Positions 11,762 through 23,793 of a DNA stretch of 64,000 bases are shown piece after piece; position 1 is the stretch's first letter, and every line of letters begins with the position of its first letter. The DNA comes from Cordyceps javanica (taxonomy: Eukaryota > Ascomycota > Sordariomycetes > Hypocreales > Cordycipitaceae). The position numbers were made by a program, and so were the translations under genes. The notes beneath the pieces are model-generated. The model searched no databases. It was not told the origin of the DNA and was given only the letters and a program-made list of their open reading frames with translations. The stretch covers positions 4,092,001 to 4,156,000 of the forward strand of contig JAAECO010000004.1 in the NCBI GenBank assembly GCA_036850795.1. The letters run 5' to 3'.

Positions 11762-13968
11762 TCAGATACCGATCCCGAGAGCACGCAGCTCCGGATCCTC
11801 CCGTAGCGCCATTCTTACCTCGTCGTCTGCAATGGCTAAGCGCAGCTTGCTGCTCCTCTCGGCTCGTTGGGCTTCCAGGTTGATAAGACCCGCAGCAACA
11901 AGATCGAGCGCAGCCGTGTGGACGTAGCCAGGCCGCCCAGTATGAAGCTGATGCAAGCCGCCGTGCCCGGCGCCTTTGGCGTTTGTGCCTAGGATTTGGG
12001 CCATGCCAGAGGGAGCGCGTGGCGCATATGCAGATACACGCTGTAGTTCGTCGAGAGTGTCACCGAATGTTGTTTCTACAAGGCCTGTCCTTCTGATTCT
12101 CAAGAGCATTGCCGCCATCAGGAGCTTGCTGGTCAGAGGCAGACTGCGTAGGTGCTGTTGGATCGGATTCGAAGTGGCCTCGTTGATAGCCTTTTTAATG
12201 GTGGCAATGGTAACGCGGCCGCGGCGTGACAGTTCGGCAGTATCGGCCCCCGGGGTCTTCTTGCTCGGTGTAGATGGATCGGGCGGTGCGTCTGCCTCGG
12301 CAAGCTCTACAGCTCTGCGACATATGTCCAAAGCTCGTCGGGCATCACCGCTGACAGCAGCAACCTTTCGACTAGCGAACTGAACCGCGTCTGCATCTAC
12401 AATATTTCCGGGAACGCCCTCCAAACGTGACTGTATAATCTTCATAAGCTGGTCGTGAGTATAGCCGGGGAATGTGATTCGAGTCAGGCCTGGCGTAGAA
12501 GTTAGTGATGGCCGCGCGTACTTGCAGCAAGATCCATACCGAGACGACTGCTGATTTTGTTGCTCAATGTTCTCTCCGGCAAGTCCATGGTATTGGCAAC
12601 GGCCAAAACAATAAGGCGGCTGTGTCGCAACGTCGGCCAATTGAAAAAGTTATACATGACAGCTTGGTTCTTCGTGACGAGCTGGTCCAGTTCATCCATC
12701 AAGACCACACAGGGGATACGTCGCGGACTGGGGTTGCTGAACTCACGCTCCAAGAGATCCAGCGCCTGCGTTGGACTTGCACGCTGCCCCTTCAACGCCT
12801 CCCACAGAAGTGTATATGATTGATGGGGATCAGTAATTTTCATGCCGTTGATTTCCACAAAAATGAAGTCATCTAGCTCATCCGAGACCACAGCGTCTTC
12901 CAACCGTGAAACAACTTCACGCACGGTTGCTGTTTTGCCTGTGCCTGGAGTACCAGATATATAAATGCAATTTCCTGTGCCTTCTGTGATAGCTGCTTCG
13001 AGATGCGAATAGACAAGAGAAAACTCCCCTTCACGGCAGGGCAAGCTAGCAGGAACGGCGGAAACATGCAACCGTGACCGTGCAATCTGAAAAGGCGAAG
13101 ATTCAACATTGCTCGGCGAAAGCTTTCGCATCGCCAATGGTGTAAACTCTAGCTTCTTGCCTGCTCCTCGTGGCGTCCGGCCTCGAGAATGAGGCGTTGC
13201 CGCTGTTGGCATTCGCTGTTTTGTCGGTGTCTGTGGTGGAAAGTAGACACCGTCGCCAGGTTCTGGGCTTTTTGCTCGCCGTTTCTTTCGAGTTGCCTTG
13301 GTATCCTTCTCAATCATATCCATGAGAGAGAAGAGGTTATCAACGCCAGCGTAAACATCCTCCCAGAGAAACTCATTCGTGTAGGTGGCTGTTCTAGTAT
13401 TGCAGCCGCGTCGACACACGAATGTTTTGCCATATTCGGGGGAACTTCGTGGAATTTTGCCAGAGGGGTGTCGCGAAAGAAACTTGTTTAGCGACATGAC
13501 TCTGGCTTTGCCGTTGATGGAAGCAAGGGGGTTCACATCCCAAGACGGGGAAAGGTATAATTCATTCCAGTAAAAGTCGTTGCGCTTCTTATCCTTGTTG
13601 CGTATCTCCTTTTCCGTGGAAAACCACATAAAATTGGCCGCCTTGTCACCCTCGTCATCGTCCTCGACGAATTCGCAGATGATAGCTACCCAAGCTTCGT
13701 TGGACCCGTCAGCTTTGAGAAGAACAATATCACCTATATGACACTCGAAAGTGCCGAGACGGGCTCCCACAATTGGATTGCTAGACAGTTTGCGTCGCTT
13801 TCGTTCGCCTTCTTCGCTAACGTCTCTGGCGGCCACGTCGTCGTCGTAGATCCATTCCCAAGAAATCTCTTCAGTGCCAATCTCGTCGTCCGAATCATCT
13901 CGCGAAACTCCTGAAACCGATCGCTTGCGTCGAGTACGAGACTCATTGCCGTTTATTTGGTTGTGCAT
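11762..13968 (-). CDS. ORC1: Origin recognition complex subunit 1
   Basis: AAA+ subunit that loads the replicative helicase at origins. Exons are 13968-12540 and 12489-11762, joined by a 50-nt intron (GTATGG donor, CACTAAC branch), giving 718 residues. An N-terminal BAH domain covers roughly residues 45-230 (WEWIYDDD, GDIVLLKAD, WVAIICEF, FMWF). It is followed by a basic linker and the AAA+ core: Walker A GTPGTGKT near 339, Walker B VVLMDELDQ near 418, and sensor 1 VLAVANTMD near 453. The spliced junction gives SRLGLTRITFPGY, the conserved ORC1 sensor-2-side segment. A winged helix fills the C-terminus. The start at 13968 is the first ATG of the frame. A further short 5' exon cannot be excluded. 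Confidence 0.93.
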
Positions 13969-14399
13969 CGAGGTCGTCGGCTACGTCGCAAGTTGTTAGC
14001 AACCGTTGCCACACCAGTCACCCTGGCCATTCTACTGACATCACTTAGCGGCTGCCACTCTACGCGTCTCGAAGGACGCGTTGGCGACTCGTACTCTTAG
14101 ACAGATGTACCCCGATATATGCATATAAGTCGCGATGGGCAATGGAACGCCGTTGGGGCAAAATGCTGTTTACTGGAATTTCTCAATTGCCAGTTATGTT
14201 CTGTTATGATCTTGGCAGTATGTTTGGAGAGGAGGAGAAGTGAATCAGCACCAAGATGAAGCTGTGAATGCAGTTCACAGCCTCGCCGTTTGCAATGGCC
14301 GCCAGCTGGCAAGAGCTGGCAGCCTCTCAAATACCATAGGGACGATGCGTTCTGAGATGGAGAAATCAGCAACCTTCATCGCCCTTCTCTAAAACTAAT
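13969..14399. other. Divergent intergenic region (0.43 kb)
   Basis: Shared upstream region of ORC1 (minus) and the unknown gene at 14400 (plus). I looked for an extra ORC1 exon. A candidate ATG near 14030 with a 41-nt intron gives the wrong phase, so I left it out. Confidence 0.4.
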
Positions 14400-16205
14400 A
14401 TGGTATCTAATAGGAAGAAAAAGAACAAGTGCAGCCCCGGCCGTGGCCGACGCACTGGCCACAACACAGCCAGAAACGACGCATCACCAGATAAGCCCGA
14501 ACCAGGAAAACCACAGCCGAAGCAGTCCAATCCAAAAAGACTCTCTGGGCCATATGGTAACAAAACATTGAAGCAAAAGTTTGGCAAAGGCGATGTCATG
14601 AACTCTGCGCAGCGGATAGTCGATATGCAACGCCGAAACGCGAACTATTTGTCACAAACTGAGTTCTGTAGTGCACCGCCGGCGAGGCAAGATCTAGTTC
14701 GAGTATGTCCGACTGTTGATTTGATGACAAGTGCTGATACGTTTCACTCAGGCGCGATTTGTCATTCCCGGCGAACAACTGGTTCCGAAGGCCTTGCGTG
14801 ATCTTGGAGTTCTCGACGATATACGCAGAGAACACAAAGTCTGGATCACCCGAGAAGCAGGGACCGATACACTTTTTGATCTTACGTCAAACAATGTCAA
14901 ATCGCTTCACGCAGCCCTCGACGCGATCAGCCAGAAGATACACGACATACGGCTGTCAGAGGAATCGTTGACAGCACATTACTTTGTGCAGTCACCAAAA
15001 AAAGACGGAGAGATTATGGTCAGTTTTGAAATAAACAAACGGCCCTGTATCGAAGATCCTGCATATAATTCGCACCAAGCTGAACATGTTCTCGACGGGT
15101 TGGTCGCCCAGTTTGCAGCGGCGTTACCGCCGTCATTGAAGACGCTGGTGGCCGTGCCGGGCCTGAGGATGCAAATCAATTTTGGACACCTAAACATTTT
15201 GACGAAACGAAAGAATATGGCAAACCGCGTGTCGTTGGAAGAATACAAATCTGCTCTTGATTCATATACCAGCCGCGGAAGGGGAGTGCGCATTGAACCA
15301 GAGTACGTGGAATGCTCGACCGATTGAGGCACATTGTTGACGATCAACAATAGAATTCCAAATATTGAAGCGGCCGATACCTTTCTCTCCTCGATTCTAG
15401 ACAACGAAGAAATTGTCAAAAACAAAAAGGATCTAGTATTTCATCATCAGGTCCAATTCGATGTAGACAAACAAACAGTTTCCGCAGATCTACAGGTTGT
15501 AGATGGGATCGCCAAACCGCACTCCTCAAAATGTGCTGAAATTGAAGGCCATCTGCCGTTGGATTGGATTGTTTCAGCTCCGGCTATGTTAGTATGATAG
15601 TCTGCGGCAGTGCAGGAGAGACGGGCCCACGTTACTGACGACATTTTCGCCGTAGGAATATTGACTGGAACTTACGGGTGAGCTCCCGCCGGAGTTTTCT
15701 TGCTGACAGAAGTGGTCAACTGCTCGTCTCCACTACCAGATTCGTGCAATCTTTTGCCTTTACGATAGACGGTGATACTATTGATACGGAACCGAGCACA
15801 CCGAGCAAAGAGGCCGACGAGGCCAGGCGACACTTTAAACTCCCCAGGTGGCAAACCCCAATCCGAGGAGCACTGAGTCAAATGCCGAGCAAATTCAGAG
15901 TCAGATCGTATGCCAGGCTTCAGTACCAGGACACGCCGTATGAGATGGAAGTTTCTACAACACAGCATTGGGCTGAAATGCCAGTCAGCGCAAAACCTGA
16001 TCGCCAAAGTTGGTCCGTCTCAGTGTATGGCATTCACTGGGACGAGGCTCTTAATGAACGCAAGAGCGGAGGATGGTCGAACGGGCTCGAAGAAGCCATA
16101 CTCAGTCGACTATGGCCTGGGCAAGGTTCACTTGAGGAGCGCTTGAAAGACTTCCTTGAATGTGTCTTTTCAGTACAAACCGCCATTGCAAAGTTGAAGT
16201 CTTGA
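14400..16205 (+). CDS. Unknown four-exon protein, 545 residues
   Basis: I do not recognise a named domain. Exons are 14400-14702, 14752-15302, 15354-15587 and 15656-16205. The donors are GTATGT, GTACGT and GTTAGT, and all phases agree. The second intron is 51 nt, a multiple of three, and contains an in-frame TGA (15325), so retaining it would truncate the product. The N-terminus is basic and Pro/Lys-rich (KKKNK, GRGRRTGHN). The middle, from ARFVIPGEQLVP to the NIDWNL junction, looks globular with alternating helix and strand. The C-terminal part has conserved-looking aromatic patches such as WSVSVYGIHWDEALNE. The basic tail plus compact alpha/beta segments could suit an RNA-binding or mitochondrial role, but this is a guess. 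The stop lies 48 bp from the convergent prefoldin stop. Confidence 0.78.
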
Positions 16206-16253
16206 GGTGCCGGCCAAAACGAATTTTTATTTTTATCTTTAACATTGCTGAAA

Positions 16254-17001
16254 TCATGATTGAGATTGACTGGATTGTTGCGCCATCATTTTCTGTCGTA
16301 GCACTGCAGCATAGTATTAGCATCCATCACAGAAGATCGTTTGCCGGTTTTCGCACCTTCTTCAATCGTTCGCACATTCATCTGCTTCTGCTGAATTATG
16401 GCTTCAAGCTCCTTCAGACTGTTTGTCAACTCCTTGATTTTATTCTCGTAAAAAGTCGCGGCCGATTTCAGTTTCTACCTGTCGTCAGCGGATGCGCCTA
16501 GTTTTGGCGAGTTATCCATCGTGGCTTACCTTTTCCACAAGAAAACCAGTCCCAACGTCCACGAGCACCGTTTCGGTATTGGTTAATTCGCCTCGGACGT
16601 AAAGAGAGTTGGTAAGCGGTACCAGGACCTCATTCGAACCTGTGACACAAACAATCGCCCACATTAGCGCATCATCCCATGCGGCTTGCCCGGTTCGCGA
16701 CCGCTGTGCTCGCAGATCCCCGCCACGGCGATGAAACTTACTCTTTGATGACTCAGATCGGCTGTTTACACATCTCAAGCACTCCTTGAATTTTCCTTGA
16801 GCGCCGTGGAGTTGCGAGAATGACGACGTCAAGTGCTCGAGCTCCTCGTCAAGCTGTTTCTTGACCTGCGCGAGCTGCTGCGGCTCTAGAGTGTCGAGGT
16901 TGACTGTTGCGCATGGTTTGTTAACGCCGCTCACAGAGAAAAAGAAGCCATGTTTCGCAAAAGAGACCTTCCTTACCTGTTTCTCGCTCGCTTGACGACA
17001 T
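16254..17001 (-). CDS. GIM5: Prefoldin subunit 5 (Gim5/Pac10-type alpha subunit)
   Basis: Alpha-class subunit of the hexameric prefoldin chaperone that hands nascent actin and tubulin to the CCT chaperonin. Five exons: 17001-16977 (25 nt), 16903-16742, 16639-16530, 16474-16357 and 16303-16254, total 465 coding bases and 154 residues, the typical length. The N-terminal coiled coil contains LDTLEPQQLAQVKKQLDEE. The beta-hairpin core is LVPLTNSLYV and VLVDVGTGFLVEK. The C-terminal coiled coil ends EEVLRQKMMAQ. The first exon (MSSSERET) and the fifth exon are supported by strong donors (GTAAGG, GTGCGA), branch sites (GTTAAC, GCTAAT) and exact phase. Introns make up over a third of this small gene. 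Confidence 0.92.
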
Positions 17002-17245
17002 ACTGACTGTGATGTATAGCTTGCGGGTGGGAGGTAGAGGCGGCGAACAACCCCACCATCAGGAGCTTGCCAATATTTTGACAGTCCAGTGAATCAGACC
17101 CACACTACTCATATCTCGAACAAGAATGGCAAGCAAATGTTCTTTCATCTGTAAATTGAGATTGATTGATAACCATGATATTTTAGATTGAGTATACATT
17201 GTACAAATACATTTTTTGGGAATCACACTGCGAAGCGCAATGCTC

Positions 17246-19242
17246 TTACAGCTTTTGCAGCAGATGCTCTAAAAACTGCGGGAGCTCTGACGAAGAAACC
17301 TCTTGCTTGAGCTCCAGGCTTCGGCATTGGATTTCGCAGACACCACGTTCCCTCCATGCTCTACCAAGAATTACAACAACAGGATAACCCGTTATATCGG
17401 CATCCTTCATTTTCCATCCAAAGGCTTTCTTTCGGTCATCGAGTACTGCATCAAACGAACGACCATCAACAAGGGCGTCAAAGAAGGCGAGTATCTCATC
17501 AGTAACAGCCGAAGATGGAATGACGGCGACTTCAAACGGTGCAATGACTCTAGGCCAGTTGAGGCCCCTATTGTCGGCTCTGTTCTCGGCAACGGCGCCA
17601 AAAATGCGCGAAACGCCGATACCAAAGCAACCCATCTGTATAGGAATCGGCTTGGACGGGTTCTCCGGGAGTGATACAAGAGCCTTGAGGGGATCGGAAT
17701 ACCGCGTGCCTAGATAAAAAGTGTGTCCAAGTTCTAGAGCGCAACTGATTGTGAGTGTTCCGGATTCGCACCGGGGACAGCCATCTCCATCAGCCAAAGC
17801 CAGCAAATTCAATCCTTGACCATTCGCAGATGTGCTTGTTGCGAATTGAGGCCCAATAAAATCATCTTTTAACTGATCCGGGAGAAGAGGCAGCTTGGAA
17901 TGCATCTTCTCAAAACTTTGTGAAAGCCGGTTATCAATAATATTCACCAGCGCAGTCTCAGGGCTTTCAACGGCGAGCTCCCAAAGCGGCAGAGGGTCGT
18001 GCACACTCGTGTCTAGTCCCGGAACGAGATTCTTAATGGCATGTAGATTGAGATGACCGCCATTCTCTTTGGGATACCACGCATTTATGAGTGTATTCCG
18101 GTCTTTTGTGATTCCTCTCCATAGCCCATAGCTGGACGGTGAAGTTGTGTTGGCAGCATGATCTTGTTTAGCTTTGGAAGCAGCGACCTCGTCATTTGCC
18201 GTATAACCACAGCTAGTGCAATGGGCAACAGTGTCCTCTCCAGCGGGATCAGCGAGATGGTACTCGTGGCTATGAGATCCACCCATATCGCCGGAACTGG
18301 CTTCGGCAACTAGAATCTGTACTTTCATCTCGTCAAAAATGGCCTGGTAGGCTGTTTGAACTTGCTGATATGTTTCGATTGCAGCTTCTGGGGATATATC
18401 AAATGTGTAAAGGTCCTTCATGACGAATTCGCGAGAACGAAGCAAACCTTGCCTCGGCCTCATCTCGTCACGGTACTTTCTGGCTTCTTGATGTCAGTCG
18501 GAAATTGAGCTCGGGTATCATTCGACTCACTAATCTGGTACAGTCGCAAGGGCAAGTCTTTATACGATTGCACCGTGTTTGCAACCAATGTTGTTATCTC
18601 CTCTTCATGCGTTGGAGCGAGCATGAGCGAAACCTCTTTACGATCCTGAAGGCGGAAGAGCTGTCCAAAGTTAGGCGTGCAAATGATTTCTTGGGCCAAT
18701 CATCTCACTTCTTGTGCAACAGCATCTAGACGATTGCTTTTTCTCCATAAGTCCTCAGATGTAATGGTAGATAATGAAAGCCGCGATGCCCCTATTGATG
18801 GAATGAGCAGGAGTACGTGACTGGCATGACGTGAAAACCTACCAATAGACTCCATATGCTTATCAATCAGTTTCTCAATCTTCTTCTGCACGCGAACACC
18901 TAATGGAAGAAATTGAAAGATCCCTGCCTGAGACTGCTGGAGTCAATTGATATGGTACTTGACAAGGTACTTCACATAGGCGTTGGCTACTTTACCTGTC
19001 GTATAAATCCGGCACGGATGAGCTTATCATGCCCAGCTAAAAGTAGTTAGTATACCCCATCATGTACATGACGATTTCTTCTCACATTCGTTTTCCGTTT
19101 CAGCGATCCCTCCAGTCGGCACCCATATTTTCGAGAGAGTAGATCGGCATCGGCGAGCCCTGCAGATACTTGTAATGCGCTGCGTGGCGACACAAGTGCC
19201 AAAGTGACCACGACCGCGCGCCACCCGTGTCAGCGAGTACAT
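17246..19242 (-). CDS. Mitochondrial prolyl-tRNA synthetase (class II, bacterial type)
   Basis: Charges mitochondrial tRNA-Pro with proline. Six exons: 19242-19086, 19036-18996 (41 nt), 18933-18843, 18791-18709, 18660-18531 and 18486-17246, giving 580 residues. The N-terminus is Arg/Ser/Thr-rich and poor in acidic residues, as expected for a mitochondrial presequence. It runs into PTGGIA, GHDKLIRAGF and LPLGVRVQKKIE. Motif 2 is seen in KYRDEMRPRQGLLRSREF, motif 3 in MGCFGIGVSRIFGAVAE, and the anticodon-binding domain in the last about 110 residues (LDDRKKAFGWKMKDADITG). The acceptor before exon 3 is a CAGCAG tandem. The last intron has a strong GTGAGT donor but two possible acceptors. I used CATCAAG, giving IKARKYRDE. 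It starts 250 bp from the divergent MAK21 start. Confidence 0.9.
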
Positions 19243-19492
19243 TATACCCCAAGCAGATACCCAGCGACGCCCAAGTCACTGCGCAGACGAAACAATGCAC
19301 TCTGGGACAATTCGCGATGAAATGTATGTCGAGGTCTCGCGACTAGCTCAGGCACGGCGGGGCCTCCGAGCACTCCAAAGTGGGACCGACAAGAGACCCG
19401 CAAAAAAAGTTCAAGTTGGACTTGCAAAAGCATTCAACTTTTCTGGAGATTTTGCAACAAGACGCATTTTCGTATTTGCAGGACATCTGGAA

Positions 19493-22400
19493 ATGGCGAA
19501 ATCAAAGCAAAAGGGAAAAGGCGCCAGCCGTTCGGGTGGTGGTCCTTCTTTTAACGAAGATGCTCTGGAAAAGCTCACCTCAAAAATTGACCAGAGCTTG
19601 ACCGACAACGATCGCAAGCGCAAGCGACCGCCCACGAACGCTTTGCCTGCACAGGCAGCCAAGAAGCAGCGCAACCCTGACACCCCTACCGAGACAAATG
19701 ACTCCAAAACTGAGCAAGAGGCTCTTCTCGCGGAGATTCTTGCCCTAGGAGGTGACGAAGATGACCTGGAGCTGATCAACGGCGTCGACTCGGACGATGA
19801 GGTAGTGAGCGAGAGTAAGGCGCCAGTAGACAAAAAGCTGAGAGACGAGCTTGCAGCTCTCTCTAAAGAGCTGGGATTTTCTGAACTTGCACCTCAAGAG
19901 GCGAGTGAAGAGGACGTCGACGAAGAGGCCGAGGAGGAAGTATCCGAGGACGATGAGGACGACCGAGAAGAGGAAAAGATTCCCGAGAGCCGCAAGATGG
20001 GTAATATGGTACGTACGCTACAATCAAGTGAAGCATGTCTGACAACTAACATAATAGACAGAGTTTTGAGCCTCGCGCCGACTGGCATGCCTACAAACTT
20101 GCAAAGTTGCCCTCTCCCATCACCGACGACGCTGGCCCTTTCTTCTCCCCCATGCAAGCACTCAAGCAATACGCCCAATCTCTGTTGGAAAAAGACGCCG
20201 ACAAATATCGAACAAGTGTATTTGCCTCGGCTTCGCACAAGTTCTTATCGACTATCATGACCACTGGTACATTGACCGATAAAGTCTCTGCACTTACCCT
20301 CGCTGTTCAAGAATCTCCTGTACACAACATCCGCGCATTTGATGGGCTTATGAATTTGGCCTCTAAAAAGAGCAGAGGCCAAGCCATTGGTGCAATCGGT
20401 GCCCTGGTCGATTTGCTTGGCCCTGGTACCCTTCTACCAGCCGATAGACGTCTTCGCACTTTCCAGAACCAGCCTGGTCTGCTCGGTACGCTTCAAAAGC
20501 ATTCCATCAAAGTCTGGACCCCGGGTCAGCCACTTCCTGGCAAAATCTCAGAAGAGCATCTAATTTCATGGATTTTCGAAGACTGGCTAAAGGCGGTGTA
20601 CTTTAAGATCATCCAGCTCTTGGAAGGCTGGTGCTCTGACGAAATCGAATACTCTCGTATCAAGGCAGTCGATTTTGTGTACGGCCTACTGAAAGAGAAG
20701 CCGGAACAAGAGACAAATCTCTTGACGCTACTCGTCAACAAGCTCGGCGACAGAGAAAAGAGGATTGCGTCTCGCGTTTCCTATCTCCTCTTGCAGCTAC
20801 AGAATTCCCATCCTGGCATGAAGCCTGTGATTGTTCGCGCCGTGGAGCAAGAGATTCTGTTGCACCCATCCCAGGATTCGCGGTCCAAGTACTATGCCAT
20901 CAACACTCTAAACCAGACCATTCTGAGCAGCAAAGAGCCAGCAGTTGCCGAGTCACTTATTCGCATATATTTTGAGCTTTTTGTCGCCATGTTAAAATCG
21001 GGGAGTTTAGGTATTCCCTTGCAAAATGGAACTGAGGAGCAGGATGACGTGGAGAAGAAGCCAGAATCCCGACCAGGAAAGCCTGGAGCACGCCCCCCCA
21101 GAAAAGGCGGAAGACCTGCCAAGTCCGCTCCAGCAGTTCCAGAAGCAGAGGCTGCTGATAAGTTGGTTTCTGCTTTGTTGACTGGCGTCAACCGTGCCGC
21201 GCCGTTTGTCGGTACAAATGATGGAGTGTAAGTTTTTTTTTTCTCGCCGTCACTTGCTCTCCTGCTAATCAATACAGTATGGAGACCCATGTAGACACAC
21301 TTTTCCGGATCGCCCACTCCGCCAACTTCAATACTGGAATTCAGGCGTTGCTACTCATTCAGCACCTGTCCCTTGCCAGAAGTATAGCCACCGACAGGTT
21401 CTACCGCACACTCTACGAATCTCTACTAGACCCTCGCCTCGTCACCTCCTCAAAGCAAGCTTTGTACCTCAATCTTTTGCTCCGATCTCTGAAGAACGAT
21501 GTTGATGTGCGGCGCGTGAAAGCGTTCGCCAAGAGGATGCTGCAAATTGCTGTTCTGCATCAGCCACCATTCGTGTGTGGGCTGCTTTATGTTATTGGGC
21601 ATCTGCGCCAGACTTTCCCTGACCTGTCTACTCTCATTGAACAACCGGAAGAGTCTGTCTTTGATGATGACGAGGAGGATATCCAGCGCCCTGTATATGA
21701 TGGTAGGAAACGAAACCCGGAACATAGCAACGCACAAAGAAGCTGCCTGTGGGAAATCATCCCGATGCAAACACACTATCACCCCTCAGTAACTGTTTTC
21801 GCGGCTGGGCTGTTCGAGAAGGCCGCGAAGATGCAAAAACCGGATCTGGATAGCCATTCACTCATCCGATTCCTCGACAAGTTTGTGTACCGCAATGCCA
21901 AGTCAACAGACGGTGCCAAGGGTGTATCTATCATGCAGCCCCTCAGAGCCACAAAGGACTCTGGCGACATTTGGCTAGGTAGCCGGGGTGCCGGTGCTAT
22001 CGGTACCCAAGTCAACACTGCCGCGTTCTGGTCTAAAAAGGTCGAAGATGTTGCTGCTGAGGACGTCTTCTTCCATGAGTACTTCCAAAATATTAGCAAA
22101 GATTCCAAAGACAAGAAGAAGACTCCCGGTGATCACAAGGACGCAGAGGAGGAAGAGGAGGAAGCCGGTGAAGATGAAGTCTGGAAAGCCCTGGTTAATG
22201 CCCAGCCTGATATCGATGGTGATGGTTCCGATGTCGATGAAGGCTTTGACGACTTTGACGAAGAAGAAATGGCTTCTCTCGACGGATCGTCACCGGCAAT
22301 GTCTCTGGATGATGACGAGTCGGATGGTGGCGTTTCTATTGAAGGCGATGATGATGATGATTACGGATCAGATGGTCTTGTAGAATTCCATGATGAGGAC

Positions 22401-22538
22401 AGTGAGGAAGGGGAGGATAGCAAGAAGCAGGATAACAAGAAGAAATCGGCGAGACGCAAAATGCTCAAGGGCTTGCCAACGTTTGCTTCGGTCGACGATT
22501 ATGCAGAGCTTTTGGCTAACGAGGAGGATGACATTTGA
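19493..22538 (+). CDS. MAK21: Ribosome biogenesis protein Mak21/Noc1 (CCAAT-binding factor family)
   Basis: Nucleolar factor that pairs with Noc2 in early 60S pre-ribosomes. Exons are 19493-20008, 20062-21227 and 21278-22538 (53- and 50-nt introns, GTACGT and GTAAGT donors), giving 980 residues. The N-terminus is basic then strongly acidic. The central alpha-helical region (SFEPRADWHAYKLAKLPSP onward) is typical of Noc1. The CBF/Mak21 domain is at about residues 570-760 (QALLLIQHLS, RFYRTLYESLLDPRL, YDGRKRNPEHSNA). The C-terminus is acidic and ends LPTFASVDDYAELLANEEDDI. I start at MAKSKQKGKG (19493). An in-frame ATG at 19295 would add 66 residues that do not resemble the family. The first intron has a second AG (AATAG then ACAG), and only the latter keeps the frame. 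Confidence 0.93.
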
Positions 22539-23793
22539 ACAAGACAACTAAAAGCTACAATGTATGTAATTTCGATCTTGATGAAGAGTTAATTCAACCA
22601 GGCTTCATCCAACTCGTCGCACAAACATACGTCCCAAACAGCCTCCTTGGCACCCTATTCGGCTGTGACGATATTGATCAACCGTCTGATTCATTTCGGC
22701 AAATGGATTGCAAATATTCACTCTCCTGAAATTAAAAATTGCACGCGGCATATTCTCATTGTTTTCTCAAAGCCAAAACCCAGGCCGCAGATTCCAGCTC
22801 TTTATGCCGCCGGCTCACAGAGTACGTGTTGATACTCATTATCGTGCCAACGTGGAGCAATTGTATACGAGGATATTTATAGGATTTCTTGGCGGATAAG
22901 CAGCAAGAGAAATATTCTGGTATAACCTGTGCATGGCAGTAACTGCAGTCAGCATGGCTGCAGATGCAGTGGGCAGCTCAGCCATGTAGGACGCAAGCCA
23001 CTCGTCGCTTTTTTCTACTGAACCGTGGCTCACAAAATACCATTTGAAGCTTTTATTGGACGATTGATGTACTACTGATGGCTTTGTTATCCTGCTCATG
23101 GCGTATGGGGTCCGCAAGCTCCCCATGGCAGAGCATGGCAGTTGCCCCAGCTCGATCGCCCTGCGCTAGACTGTCAAGCAAGCAGAATAGAGGTGTGCCA
23201 ACTACCATGCTGCTCCAAGGTCGTTGCTAAACTGCCTGATCTACGAGCCATTTTGTAGCTCGATTTGCCCGACGTTGATCACGATCTCTGCCGTTATTGA
23301 GTACGTGCGTAATATTCCTTGGAGAACACACCTTGATTCTCGTATACACCTCTAAACTTCCGCTTGGAGCTGTAAACTCACTCGTAGTACATCTGAAGTC
23401 TCAATTGCCCCCATTTCTCAGCAGGCAAGGGTCATGATGTGGACATCGGTGCGGCCTCAATATGCCGGGGCCCTGTCGGATCAACAAAATTGAGACAGGC
23501 AGGAGCGGCAGCGAACACATGATCCAACCATGCATGGTAAAATATTTTCGACGTTTTACATGCAGCAGTTCATCAATTTTATGTGCTGCGCAAAGCAATC
23601 TAAGGTGTTTCACAAACTGACAACTACCCATCATTGATAGCTGGCATGGCAAATCTCACATATAAATATTGCGACCTGGTGGTCCGCTAGTGGTCGCGCT
23701 CTAAAAGCTATTGAATCTTTTCGATTGATATATATATATATATCCTATATGGAGCGAAAATATCACTTTCTTGATCCAGAGTATTCTTAACCA
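22539..23793. other. Intergenic 1.25 kb before the double methyltransferase
   Basis: No supportable gene. It contains the MAK21 3' end, AT-rich sequence and a (TA)n run at about 23731-23749 that could act as the TATA region of the methyltransferase gene starting at 23794. Small open frames show no family signal. Confidence 0.5.

Noticed and set aside
14030..14060. Possible extra ORC1 start exon with a 41-nt intron
   Set aside because: The joined phase is wrong for the BAH-containing frame.
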